A DNA stretch of 64,000 nucleotides, taken from Lingula anatina. Lineage: Eukaryota; Brachiopoda; Lingulata; Lingulida; Lingulidae. The DNA lies in NCBI RefSeq assembly GCF_001039355.2, contig NW_019775902.1, forward strand, positions 256,531-320,530, written 5' to 3'. The position numbers were made by a program, and so were the translations under genes. This document shows positions 58,601 through 64,000 of this stretch, piece by piece. The stretch's first letter is position 1; each line of letters opens with the position of its first letter. A model generated the notes under the pieces. It was not told the origin of the DNA. It saw only the letters and a program-made list of their open reading frames with translations, and ran no database searches.

Positions 58601-59347
58601 AAGAATGGTCATTCTTGACACATGTCAAAAAGATATGAAGTATATTTAAAAAAACATTTTTTTCAAAAGTTCATGCACGATGGTGATTTCGCTGTTAATC
58701 ATTTTAATTCATCAAAATTGACAAAAATCATATTTTTCTGCTTTACGTCAGTACAGTTGACAGCTTTGCTGCTTCTTTTGAAATATGGATTTGTTTTTCA
58801 TTACCATGGCCATTGACATAAAAACAACACCAAATGATGAGTTTAAAGAATTTAACATTTGACATAAAAAGTATGTTTTGTCCTCCTTAGAGCCAAGGTT
58901 TATGCAGCAGGTGCCAGATGGTTTGTGTGGACCAGAAGACAGGAAACCGGTCCAAAGAACCACTGAGGACACTTGCCACATTCAGAGGAAGAAAGGTGTG
59001 TAGGCTCATGATGGATATTTAAAAATGTTTCTGTTACATGTATTATTTCTTCTTCTTCTTCTTGGTTGTCTGTCGTGTGGCAGGTTTAGCTTCTCCCACT
59101 CGATCCATCTCGATCTACAGCCCTTCGTTTGATCTCACCATAACTTTCTGTTCTGCTGTTTTCTTTCTTCTTACGCCAGGGGCTGAACATTGCCATTCTC
59201 TGCATTCTTTTGCCTCTTTTACCATTTAACCGTGCTCCTTTTATTTGTCAGATTCCTTTTGGGATTCATCTGCAGCACCAGCCTAACCAGTACCAAAGTC
59301 TCACTGTGAAGATAGGAGACCCAGTGTTACCATCAGTGTCACTGTGA
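40046..59347 (+). CDS. MOCOS: Molybdenum cofactor sulfurase (15 exons, complete, 1334 residues)
   Basis: The enzyme converts the oxo form of the molybdenum cofactor to the sulfido form needed by xanthine dehydrogenase and aldehyde oxidase, using sulfur from L-cysteine. The N-terminal part is a PLP-dependent class V aminotransferase-like cysteine desulfurase: residue 37 on reads [14 protein letters not shown], then TPGCTAALK (106-114), NHTS (His472), DAASFVSTS (Asp570), [11 protein letters not shown] with the PLP Lys596, and [10 protein letters not shown] (about 752-761). The C-terminal part is MOSC_N (from about 1041, [11 protein letters not shown]) and MOSC, ending with [16 protein letters not shown]. 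All introns are GT-AG and phases agree throughout: 4005 coding bases. It is far longer than the roughly 888-residue human protein because of two long disordered segments (123-461 and 828-1038). The first 639 bp of exon 3 also occur upstream at 46560 through an assembly duplication; the intact copy is used. Confidence 0.95.
42153..42189. repeat. 37-base poly-T tract
   Basis: Uninterrupted T run in MOCOS intron 1. It could be the reversed poly-A tail of an old retroposed copy, but no element body is recognised next to it. Confidence 0.9.
42962..43124. mobile_element. 163-bp MITE, copy B of the family at 30389
   Basis: The ends read ATTCAGAATAGGGG and ATTCAGCATAGGGG, followed by CTAGTC-GAGGG and the family block CAATATGGC-GACCCACT. 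The centre has CCCGTGGGG. It lies in MOCOS intron 1, 284 bp before exon 2. No coding capacity. Confidence 0.87.
43409..43565 (+). CDS. MOCOS: MOCOS exon 2
   Basis: Starts after TTTTTTCAG and codes [16 protein letters not shown] through [10 protein letters not shown] to QVRYR, the strongly conserved N-terminal block of the aminotransferase fold. Ends phase 2 at ATAG|GTATAG. Confidence 0.96.
43613..43779. repeat. (AC)n and (CT)n microsatellites just after exon 2
   Basis: An AC/GC tract (about 43613-43663) and a 70-bp CT tract (about 43709-43779) in intron 2. Confidence 0.93.
45255..45320. repeat. Compound (CT)n(GT)n microsatellite
   Basis: A CT run passes directly into a GT run. It lies in MOCOS intron 2. 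Confidence 0.95.
45780..47198. repeat. First copy of a 1419-bp exact duplication covering intron 2 and the start of MOCOS exon 3
   Basis: Appears identical base for base to 47200-48618 at an offset of 1420, with only an N between. It includes a truncated exon 3 (46560-47198) with its acceptor. After the N the reading frame meets intron sequence and a stop. Collapsing the repeat would shorten intron 2 from 4414 to 2994 bp. Confidence 0.96.
46560..47198 (+). pseudogene. Assembly-duplicated partial MOCOS exon 3 (not a real second exon)
   Basis: The 639 bases equal 47980-48618. It has no donor: it is cut at the N at 47199. If the duplication were real, this segment would have to be skipped in splicing. 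I treat it as an artefact of contig joining. Confidence 0.9.
47199..47199. other. Single-N contig junction inside MOCOS
   Basis: A lone N exactly between two identical 1419-bp copies. Confidence 0.95.
47200..48618. repeat. Second copy of the 1419-bp duplication
   Basis: This copy continues uninterrupted into the rest of exon 3 and is the one used in the gene model. Confidence 0.96.
47980..49526 (+). CDS. MOCOS: MOCOS exon 3, with a 339-residue insertion
   Basis: Starts after TATTTTCAG and ends phase 1 at GGTATAG|GTAAGA, residues 89-604. The first 34 codons ([13 protein letters not shown] through LLSETFDF) and the part from 49097 on ([20 protein letters not shown] through [11 protein letters not shown]) are the catalytic fold. 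In known MOCOS proteins these two blocks are separated by roughly ten to twenty residues. Here 48080-49096 inserts 339 codons rich in Ser, Glu, Asp, Gln and Lys, without any stop and without plausible splice sites at its edges. It is probably a disordered surface loop. It carries PLP-binding residues His472 and Asp570 and the Schiff-base Lys596. Confidence 0.93.
50876..51212. mobile_element. ~337-bp fold-back element with ~57-bp inverted arms
   Basis: The arms 50876-50932 and 51156-51212 pair imperfectly through GATC-AACTCT-TGGGGACTCTC and TGAAT-CA-TCAGATT. The interior has a (CAT)n run followed by a GC-richer segment (about 50975-51075) that looks like a separate insertion. The arm core resembles 18175-18356. 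It lies in MOCOS intron 3. No transposase. Confidence 0.75.
51717..51895. repeat. 35-bp minisatellite, about 5 units
   Basis: Units beginning TACTGGGAAACC start at 51721, 51756, 51791, 51826 and 51861, exactly 35 bp apart, with a few substitutions per unit. Confidence 0.95.
52632..52674. repeat. (ATT)n microsatellite abutting the exon 4 acceptor
   Basis: Ends 8 bp before exon 4 (GCCAACAG follows), so the splice acceptor has an ATT repeat where a pyrimidine tract is expected. Confidence 0.95.
52683..52806 (+). CDS. MOCOS: MOCOS exon 4
   Basis: Codes [24 protein letters not shown] onward. RYFGGGT is the conserved strand after the PLP lysine. Ends phase 2 at CAAAG|GTTGGT. Confidence 0.95.
54500..54576 (+). 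CDS. MOCOS: MOCOS exon 5
   Basis: Codes [20 protein letters not shown] and DKLTG; FEDGT-x-FLDIIAL is a class V signature of the family. Ends phase 1 at ACAG|GTACAT. Intron 4 (52807-54499) has no recognised feature. Confidence 0.95.
54889..55088 (+). CDS. MOCOS: MOCOS exon 6
   Basis: Codes [20 protein letters not shown] through KLYSD to [19 protein letters not shown]. Phase 0 end at GAG|GTACGA. Confidence 0.95.
55275..55391 (+). CDS. MOCOS: MOCOS exon 7 (cysteine motif)
   Basis: Exactly 39 codons, phase 0 at both ends. It carries [12 protein letters not shown], the cysteine motif that holds the persulfide in this family, so desulfurase activity should be intact. Confidence 0.96.
55706..56545 (+). 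CDS. MOCOS: MOCOS exon 8: end of desulfurase domain, long linker, start of MOSC_N
   Basis: 280 codons, phase 0 both ends. The first 50 residues ([26 protein letters not shown]) finish the aminotransferase fold. Residues about 828-1038 are a Ser/Asn/Gln/Glu-rich linker with no predicted fold; human MOCOS has a shorter, also divergent linker here. The last 19 residues ([17 protein letters not shown]) open the MOSC_N barrel. Intron 8 (56546-56940) is rich in degenerate TCATTGT and TTACTG runs. Confidence 0.95.
56941..57103 (+). CDS. MOCOS: MOCOS exon 9 (MOSC_N)
   Basis: Codes [20 protein letters not shown] through [20 protein letters not shown]-x-WM-type and LSQK motifs are typical MOSC_N. Ends phase 1 at TCCAG|GTGAGT. 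Confidence 0.95.
57322..57409 (+). CDS. MOCOS: MOCOS exon 10
   Basis: Codes [13 protein letters not shown] through CHSKVCGDR, the VCGDR-type motif at the MOSC_N/MOSC border. Ends phase 2 at ACAG|GTGAGG. Confidence 0.93.
57620..57744 (+). CDS. MOCOS: MOCOS exon 11
   Basis: Codes [27 protein letters not shown], the DCG-x-xAA-WL block of MOSC proteins. Ends phase 1 at GAAG|GTAGGA. Confidence 0.94.
57973..58119 (+). CDS. MOCOS: MOCOS exon 12 (MOSC)
   Basis: Codes [20 protein letters not shown]; this L-x-NE-x-QYLLIN-type block is diagnostic of MOSC domains. Ends phase 1 at CATG|GTAAAT. Confidence 0.95.
58358..58467 (+). CDS. MOCOS: MOCOS exon 13 (MOSC)
   Basis: Codes [20 protein letters not shown], the RFR-N-x-x-x-G-AF-ED-W motif of the MOSC core. 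Phase 0 end at CTG|GTAAAA. Confidence 0.95.
58891..58995 (+). CDS. MOCOS: MOCOS exon 14 (MOSC)
   Basis: 35 codons. [20 protein letters not shown] carries the conserved C-x-RC-Q-x-x-x-x-D motif near the Moco-binding end. Intron 14 (58996-59251) holds a CTT-repeat and CT-rich segment that may be a small repeat insertion. Confidence 0.95.
59252..59347 (+). CDS. MOCOS: MOCOS exon 15, terminal, stop inside a minisatellite
   Basis: Starts after TTTGTCAG, codes [31 protein letters not shown] then TGA at 59345-59347. The family ends in a similar FG-x-x-L and V-x-x-GD-x-VLP strand, so the fold is complete. The last two codons and the stop come from the second unit of a 38-bp repeat. Confidence 0.92.
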   Translation: MPFGIHLQHQPNQYQSLTVKIGDPVLPSVSL

Positions 59348-59484
59348 AGATAGGAGACCCAGTGTTACCATCAGTGTCACTGTGAAGATAGGAGACCTAG
59401 TGTTACCATCAGTGTCACTGTGAAGATAGAAGGCCCAATGTTACCATCAGTGTCACTGTGAAGGTTGGAGACATAGTGTTATTA
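59299..59484 (+). repeat. 38-bp minisatellite, nearly 5 units, spanning the MOCOS stop codon
   Basis: Units starting TCACTGTGAAGAT lie at 59301, 59339, 59377, 59415 and 59453, 38 bp apart and increasingly diverged. The first unit is coding; since 38 is not divisible by 3, the second unit is read in a shifted frame and supplies the TGA. The rest is 3' UTR. Confidence 0.95.
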
Positions 59485-59690
59485 AGAGGCTAATGCTATA
59501 ACTGATACATGTACGTTGGTGAATAGTGCTAAGTTCCATAATAACACACACTGAGGAAGTGTGAATTAAATTGTGAGGTTGAGCTTCCAATTTGTGTAGA
59601 AAGTGAAAAGTTTAACTAAGAGTCATTATGATAAGACTGAAATAATACATGAAATGTTTAATTTTGAAAATTTTGTGTATAATATAATAT

Positions 59691-59696
59691 AATAAA
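59691..59696 (+). promoter_or_regulatory. Probable MOCOS polyadenylation signal
   Basis: AATAAA 344 bp after the stop codon. A second AATAAA at 59792-59797, followed by a GT-rich stretch, could be an alternative site. Confidence 0.6.
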
Positions 59697-61140
59697 ACAT
59701 GACAATATAAAATGTCTATAAGTGTTATTTTTTCTTTGAAGACATAATATTCTGTATAGTGCATAACATTCTTCACGTGAAAATTTCCAGCAATAAATGC
59801 TTTACAAGGTTTTTTGTGACACCGAGATCCCGTGGCAGAGTTTCAGTTTCATCTTTTCTATCAGGGGTACCAATGACTTAATCTTTTATTAGCTTAGCTT
59901 TCTCTCTTTTCGCTATGGACGTTGAGGCAGAGGAGGTGGTCGCATTATTATTATTATTATTATTATGAAATAGCCTTATATTTCAATGAAAAAGAGGTTT
60001 ATACAAGTTTCATCAAATCAATCTCCGCAAAATTAAGTCGCTCCTCAGAGGGTCAATATCTTTTTGGAATGTTTTTAGACTTCATTTCATTAACTTTACA
60101 GGTTTTACATACTTCGGAATGGTCACGTAAATATATTGAAGCTTGAACTCATTTTGAATTTTCAATAAATGCAATTCGAAAGCTACGCGAAATGTGATTT
60201 AAAAAAAGAAATATGATTAAACTACCTACATTCCAAAGATTGTCACAGTATTCCGCTTTTAAAACAGATTTACTGACTACCAGTGCGGAGTAGAATTTTT
60301 CTTACTTATTAACTATTATTTCTGTAGTAATTTGTATAACATTTTGCCATTATGCATTTATTGTAAATATCCAGATAGCAAGAAGTCGTCAAGCTGACTG
60401 CAAGTGTCAGCTACGAAATTAATCCGATGCGCCGCTAACGAGGACAACGCCGCCGAACCGATTACGGGTCGCTGTCGCTGGATAGGAATTAATTCTCTTT
60501 ATAGAGAATCGTTTAAAGTGTGACAAGTTATTAATTTTTTTAATGTTCTTTAAAGGTTGATTTAGAGTTTAACAAGTGATAAAAGAAATGTATATATATT
60601 AATTTTGTTATAGGTAACTGGAAATAACGTTTTGTAATCGTTCTCTTCTTATTTAATGATGTTATCTATAGTTGATTATTTTCATTTCTTTTAATAAATC
60701 ATTTTGTAAACAAGTTTTGTCTTTACATTTGTTATGAGTACACAAGTGAATCGGATTTCTTTCACTATTTGCTGTCGAATAAGCCGCCGTTAAAAGTTCA
60801 TTTACGGGATTTAGAAAAAGCCCAAAAAGGCTATTTTCGGGTTGTTACCTTTCCCGGTCACAAATGCCACTCTCCGCGTCTTAACTGGAACCCAGGTTTG
60901 GACAAACACGTCGGTTTCCTCTTTGTTTTCTGATTGGTGACGTTGTTTTTAACATATTTATTTTTTGTTTCTGATACATATAGTAACCCGCTATTCTGTC
61001 TTTTAGACCCTTGTCTCATTTCTTGCGCGCCCAACATACCTTCATCTTTGCTAAAATACAAATCTAGGAACTGAAAAACAATTCCCAATTCTTTCGTGTT
61101 TTATTCGTCAATTTCACATTACACACGACCTCCACTTTGT

Positions 61141-61260
61141 AACACTGAACGCTTGATTTATTAATCAGAGTCTGTCGCCATAAATCAGCGCGAACAAAGC
61201 CAGTTCTCCGTCTTGCCACCCGATGTGTGATTGATAGGTTAAGGAATTAAAAATATAACT
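61141..61260 (+). promoter_or_regulatory. Candidate enhancer upstream of the secreted-protein gene
   Basis: Dense complex sequence with TGATTTATTAATCA (about 61154-61167), AACAAAG (Sox/TCF-like, about 61193-61199) and TGATTGAT (61228-61235, a Pbx/Hox-type site). It resembles animal developmental enhancers. No test of function is possible here. Confidence 0.3.
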
Positions 61261-62365
61261 GATGCACTTTCCGGGGCAGGATGGGGTTAAGATTTAAGGC
61301 CCTTGAAAGGAGTGATTAACTCAATTACACAGGTGTTGCTCGTTCTGGGCCACACACGCTCAGATATTATCTTCCGCATGTATCCGAAGTGTTCCTTTCA
61401 GTAAGTCAACAATAAATTCGATTTTGCTTCAAGTGGGTTTTGGAAAATTCTTGACCTTAATTTAAGGTGTTTGACCGTGAAGTAGATACAGAGGACTCTG
61501 AATGTTCGCACACATGTTCAGATTCGCGTGCCAAGACGGCATAGGCACATGTTTTAATGAGGTATACTACTCGGAGCGTATATAAATGTACAAAAACTGT
61601 ATTGCACGCATGTATGCTTTATGATGATCAGTTTCCAGTCCCTTCGGGCTTGAACTTTTTTTCTTATCAAGACAAAACAATACACCGCATAATTTGAGAA
61701 CTACATGTATCTTTGGCAACCAGTGGCGGATTCATTAATTCACGCTGGAACAGGATCTTTAACACCCAACCCACCATCCTGCAGGAAAAATATCAATATC
61801 TTTTAAGAGAACATACTAGTCTTTTTACAATACTTATATTAGGGCATACAGTCGGGTCTCCCTTTCTTTTGAGAAGGGACTGATGATCCGCCATTTTGCT
61901 TTGGAAATGGGGCGGGCGTAGGGGGAGGGAGGGGGGTATAAGCCCTGAGTTTCCACAACGATAACGCTAACCACGACAGCACATAAATGATTTTTAAAGA
62001 TAAATAAATAAAAAATATTTCCTTTGGAACTTATTCCTCTGTATAGATTCTTGTCCTAGCACCTAGTGAATCTAGATTTTTCCGTTGTTCAAGACATTTA
62101 CTAATTAAAACTGGTAACCTCGAAGCGATTGACAAGCTATCAAAATTAATTTTGATATTAACAAAAAACAAGCAGAACCAGTTCTGGACATATTTAATGG
62201 CGTCACGGTAACCGGACAGTCACCAGCCAAGCAACAGGCCCAGTCTAGGGCATACATATCATCAGTTTATCCTCAGTTTATCATCTTTTGCGGCAAAAAG
62301 AAACGGCACGAACACCACAAAGGCGAAGATGCCGCAGTCAGATATTATTCCAATCAATTAACAGG

Positions 62366-62372
62366 TGTTTAC
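62366..62372 (+). promoter_or_regulatory. Forkhead-type site TGTTTAC
   Basis: Lies 96 bp before the ATG of the secreted-protein gene, beside CAATCAATTA and CAGGTG. A single short motif, so weak evidence. Confidence 0.2.
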
Positions 62373-62467
62373 AAAATTTTTGGCCCACGGTAAAATTCGC
62401 AATGAAATTACAATAAGTGCTCTAACATCAGAGCCCAGTTTCATCTGTACGCCGAGAAGCCGCAGCA

Positions 62468-62927
62468 ATGGAGTACCGGCACTGCAGACGCCTGGTTCTG
62501 ATCGTGATCTTAAGTACGCTAAGTCGAACTTTTGCAAGTAACCACCTTACAAACAAACAGACCAGTTATATGTCTAAGTCATCTGGTCGTAATACTGAGA
62601 ATGCGGTTTTAAAAGAAAACTTGAATCGCGAACAAACGGGAAAGTTTGCAGTTTTTGATTCTAAGGAGTCAAACGGCACTTACAGAGGAACAACGAAGGC
62701 TATTGTTTTGAACGACGAAGATAGCAATGACGCGTCAGGGGACGAGGCAGACATACAGACCGCCGCCTCTGGATTCGACTTGGCGAGCCATACTTTGAAG
62801 GAAATCATCCATAAGGTGCACAGAATCGAGCAATTAGAGGAATCCCAGGAGAAAAAACTGGACAATATTTTTGCGTTTCTGGCCCAATTGGACCTCGCCC
62901 TGTCGGACATACGGGATCAAATTTCTG
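62468..62927 (+). CDS. Secreted coiled-coil protein, exon 1 (partial gene)
   Basis: The ATG (GCAGCAATGG) opens 153 codons ending phase 1 at TTTCTG|GTGAGA. Residues 1-24 form a signal peptide: basic start (RHCRR), hydrophobic core (LVLIVILSTL), likely cleavage after TFA. Residues 25-100 are polar, with an N-glycosylation site NGT (69-71) and an acidic stretch (82-96). Residues about 106-153 form an amphipathic heptad helix (L110, I113, V117, I120, L131, I134, L138, L141, I148, I152), a probable oligomerising coiled coil. This plan precedes fibrinogen-like, olfactomedin-like or growth-factor domains in other secreted proteins, but the C-terminal domain lies outside the window and I do not recognise the family. 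Confidence 0.8.
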
Positions 62928-63183
62928 GTGAGAAAAGTAAAGTTTTAAAAACTTTAAAAAGGCAGAAGTGCCGAAATATTGGCACGAAGTGCACTCGTCT
63001 CGGACCTTTATCAAAGTCAAACGTTTTTTCCCCAACAAATTCAATATAAATAGCGTAAACATTCAAGAATTCAAGTCAAATATTGCTTTATAATACCAAA
63101 AAAATCACTAATAAATATACCCAAGCCTTTCTTAGCATATTTTCCCGGTCTGTTATTTTATAATTATTTTTTTATTTACACAG
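62928..63183 (+). other. Intron 1 of the secreted-protein gene
   Basis: 256 bp, GTGAGA...TTTACACAG. Reading through the donor adds 40 codons before a stop, so an intron-retaining short form is conceivable. Confidence 0.75.
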
Positions 63184-63783
63184 ATTTACCTCTGGATGTC
63201 ATGCAGATTCTCAACGCCAAAAATATCATCAATACTGCTATCGTGTCAGTCCCTGTTGACAACGAAAGACAAGAGCTGAGACGTCCACGGACTCAGAGTG
63301 ACTTACAGCTACAACAGACGTCTTCTGAAACTAAAACCAAGTTTGGTATCGTTCCTGCTTTGTCTGAAAGTGAAAAGCTCTCAAATGTTGATGTGTCAAT
63401 AACGACAACAGCAGCATCAGTCACGACAACAGAGACTAGCCCGTCGCCCGCAGTGAAGTACAGGTCGTCAATTTATCATCTTTTGAGACAAAAAGAAACA
63501 GAAAGACTACAACACAAAGATGAAAATCGTCGTCAACCGCACGAAGTAGTAGAGCAACAGCAACAGCAGAAACAACAACATAAACAGCTGCGCAATTTAG
63601 TTCGAAATTCCCCTGTTGACCAACTGGGAAGTGGGTCTAGTAGCACGAGACATGGGCACCGGACATATACCTCCCCCATAGCCACTGGCACCCGAAGAGC
63701 ACAGAGACGCTGGCTCATCACCAAATTCGGATCACGTGAGGCAGCATCCACGCTGAGGTCCCGAGAGGAAAAACACCTTTCAG
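63184..63783 (+). CDS. Secreted coiled-coil protein, exon 2 (continues beyond window)
   Basis: Exactly 600 bp, residues 154-353, from the acceptor ACACAG to the donor TTTCAG|GTAAAA, phase 1 at both ends. It starts DLPLDVMQILNAKNI, then a Thr/Ser-rich segment, a Gln-rich segment (VVEQQQQQKQQHKQLR), a Ser/Gly linker and a basic stretch with GTRRAQRRW, a possible proprotein convertase site. The length without stops, matching phases and good splice sites support it. Because both ends are phase 1, the exon could be skipped without a frameshift. Confidence 0.78.
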
Positions 63784-64000
63784 GTAAAATCGAGCAGTAG
63801 TACTAGATTTTCATTTTTAACTGCCTATGGCAAACGCCAAAAGTATAGAATAAAACAGCAAACGTCTACTTGCACGCTGAAAAGCATAAACCTATACTAT
63901 CCTTATGTTTCTGAAAAAGTCCTGAAAAAATATGTTTTTTACTTTACTAAAAAATGTTTGTTATTGCACGGGCGACTTCTCAAATATTTGATTTTTTAAA
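63784..64000 (+). other. Start of intron 2 of the secreted-protein gene
   Basis: Follows GTAAAA and runs to the window edge. No further exon is seen. Confidence 0.6.

Larger units (their letters stand above)
59800..62467. other. Intergenic region between MOCOS and the next gene
   Basis: No coding segment is supported; the 74-codon ORF at 59922-60146 includes an (ATT)n run and is probably chance. CpG-containing patches occur at 60420-60490, 60770-60890 and 61140-61290. A G-rich run lies at 61908-61938. The last 300 bp presumably include the promoter and 5' UTR of the secreted-protein gene. Confidence 0.6.

Noticed and set aside
59922-60146. 74-codon ORF after MOCOS
   Set aside because: Contains a Tyr run from an ATT repeat and has no recognisable domain or splice sites.
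1-64000. CRISPR arrays, bacterial operons, rRNA or tRNA genes
   Set aside because: None was seen. The regular repeats present are microsatellites or 35- and 38-bp minisatellites without spacers, and the genes have GT-AG introns.

Overview
The window is animal genomic DNA: AT-rich, intron-bearing, full of di- and trinucleotide microsatellites and small inverted-repeat elements. One gene is certain: a 15-exon molybdenum cofactor sulfurase (MOCOS) gene on the + strand, 40046-59347. Its intron sizes, the repeat style (TC/GA, AC/GT and ATT microsatellites, short MITEs, direct AGGTCA-type repeats) and the absence of vertebrate repeats suggest a marine invertebrate. A mollusc or other lophotrochozoan is my best guess, but nothing here fixes the phylum.

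Layout. Positions 1-39200 hold no gene I can support. The stretch contains microsatellites, six-frame noise ORFs, several inverted-repeat transposons, two near-perfect palindromes, and patches of complex sequence that look like noncoding regulatory DNA (for example 14000-14310, 17620-18010, 24290-24640, 31300-31680, 33130-33560, 35041-35125). Around 39230-40045 is a CpG-containing promoter region. To its left, a possible minus-strand first exon (39649-39874) with a good splice donor points away from MOCOS, so the promoter may be bidirectional. MOCOS follows. All 14 introns are GT-AG and the phases join into an open 1334-residue protein. That is about 450 residues longer than the roughly 888-residue human enzyme, because of a 339-residue insertion inside exon 3 and a 211-residue linker in exon 8. 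The stop codon lies in a 38-bp minisatellite. After a 3-kb intergenic interval with a GC-richer, motif-dense patch near 61150-61240, a second + strand gene begins at 62468. It encodes a secreted protein with a signal peptide, a coiled coil and a Q-rich basic region, and it runs off the right edge.

Assembly structure is the most consequential finding. The window has four single-N gaps (3779, 10487, 36305, 47199), and every one is flanked by a direct repeat: about 3.8 kb, 148 bp, 211 bp and 1419 bp. This is what results when overlapping contigs, or the two haplotypes, are placed end to end instead of merged. The repeat at 47199 duplicates the first 639 bp of MOCOS exon 3 and would break an automatic gene model. 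The repeat at 3779 differs by substitutions and indels, so it probably shows the two alleles side by side.

Mobile elements include a 614-bp DNA transposon (11596-12209) with 77-bp terminal inverted repeats and a perfect 8-bp target duplication, a 174-bp element with a 5-bp duplication (29959-30132), a two-member MITE family (30389-30560 and 42962-43124), and a second related pair built around an AGATCGATCTA motif (18175-18356 and 50876-51212). I found no CRISPR, rRNA or convincing tRNA. I did not find a new multi-gene system. The unusual points are the expanded MOCOS, the repeat-built stop codon and acceptor site, the transposon with an outward-facing TATA/ATG, and the haplotype duplications.
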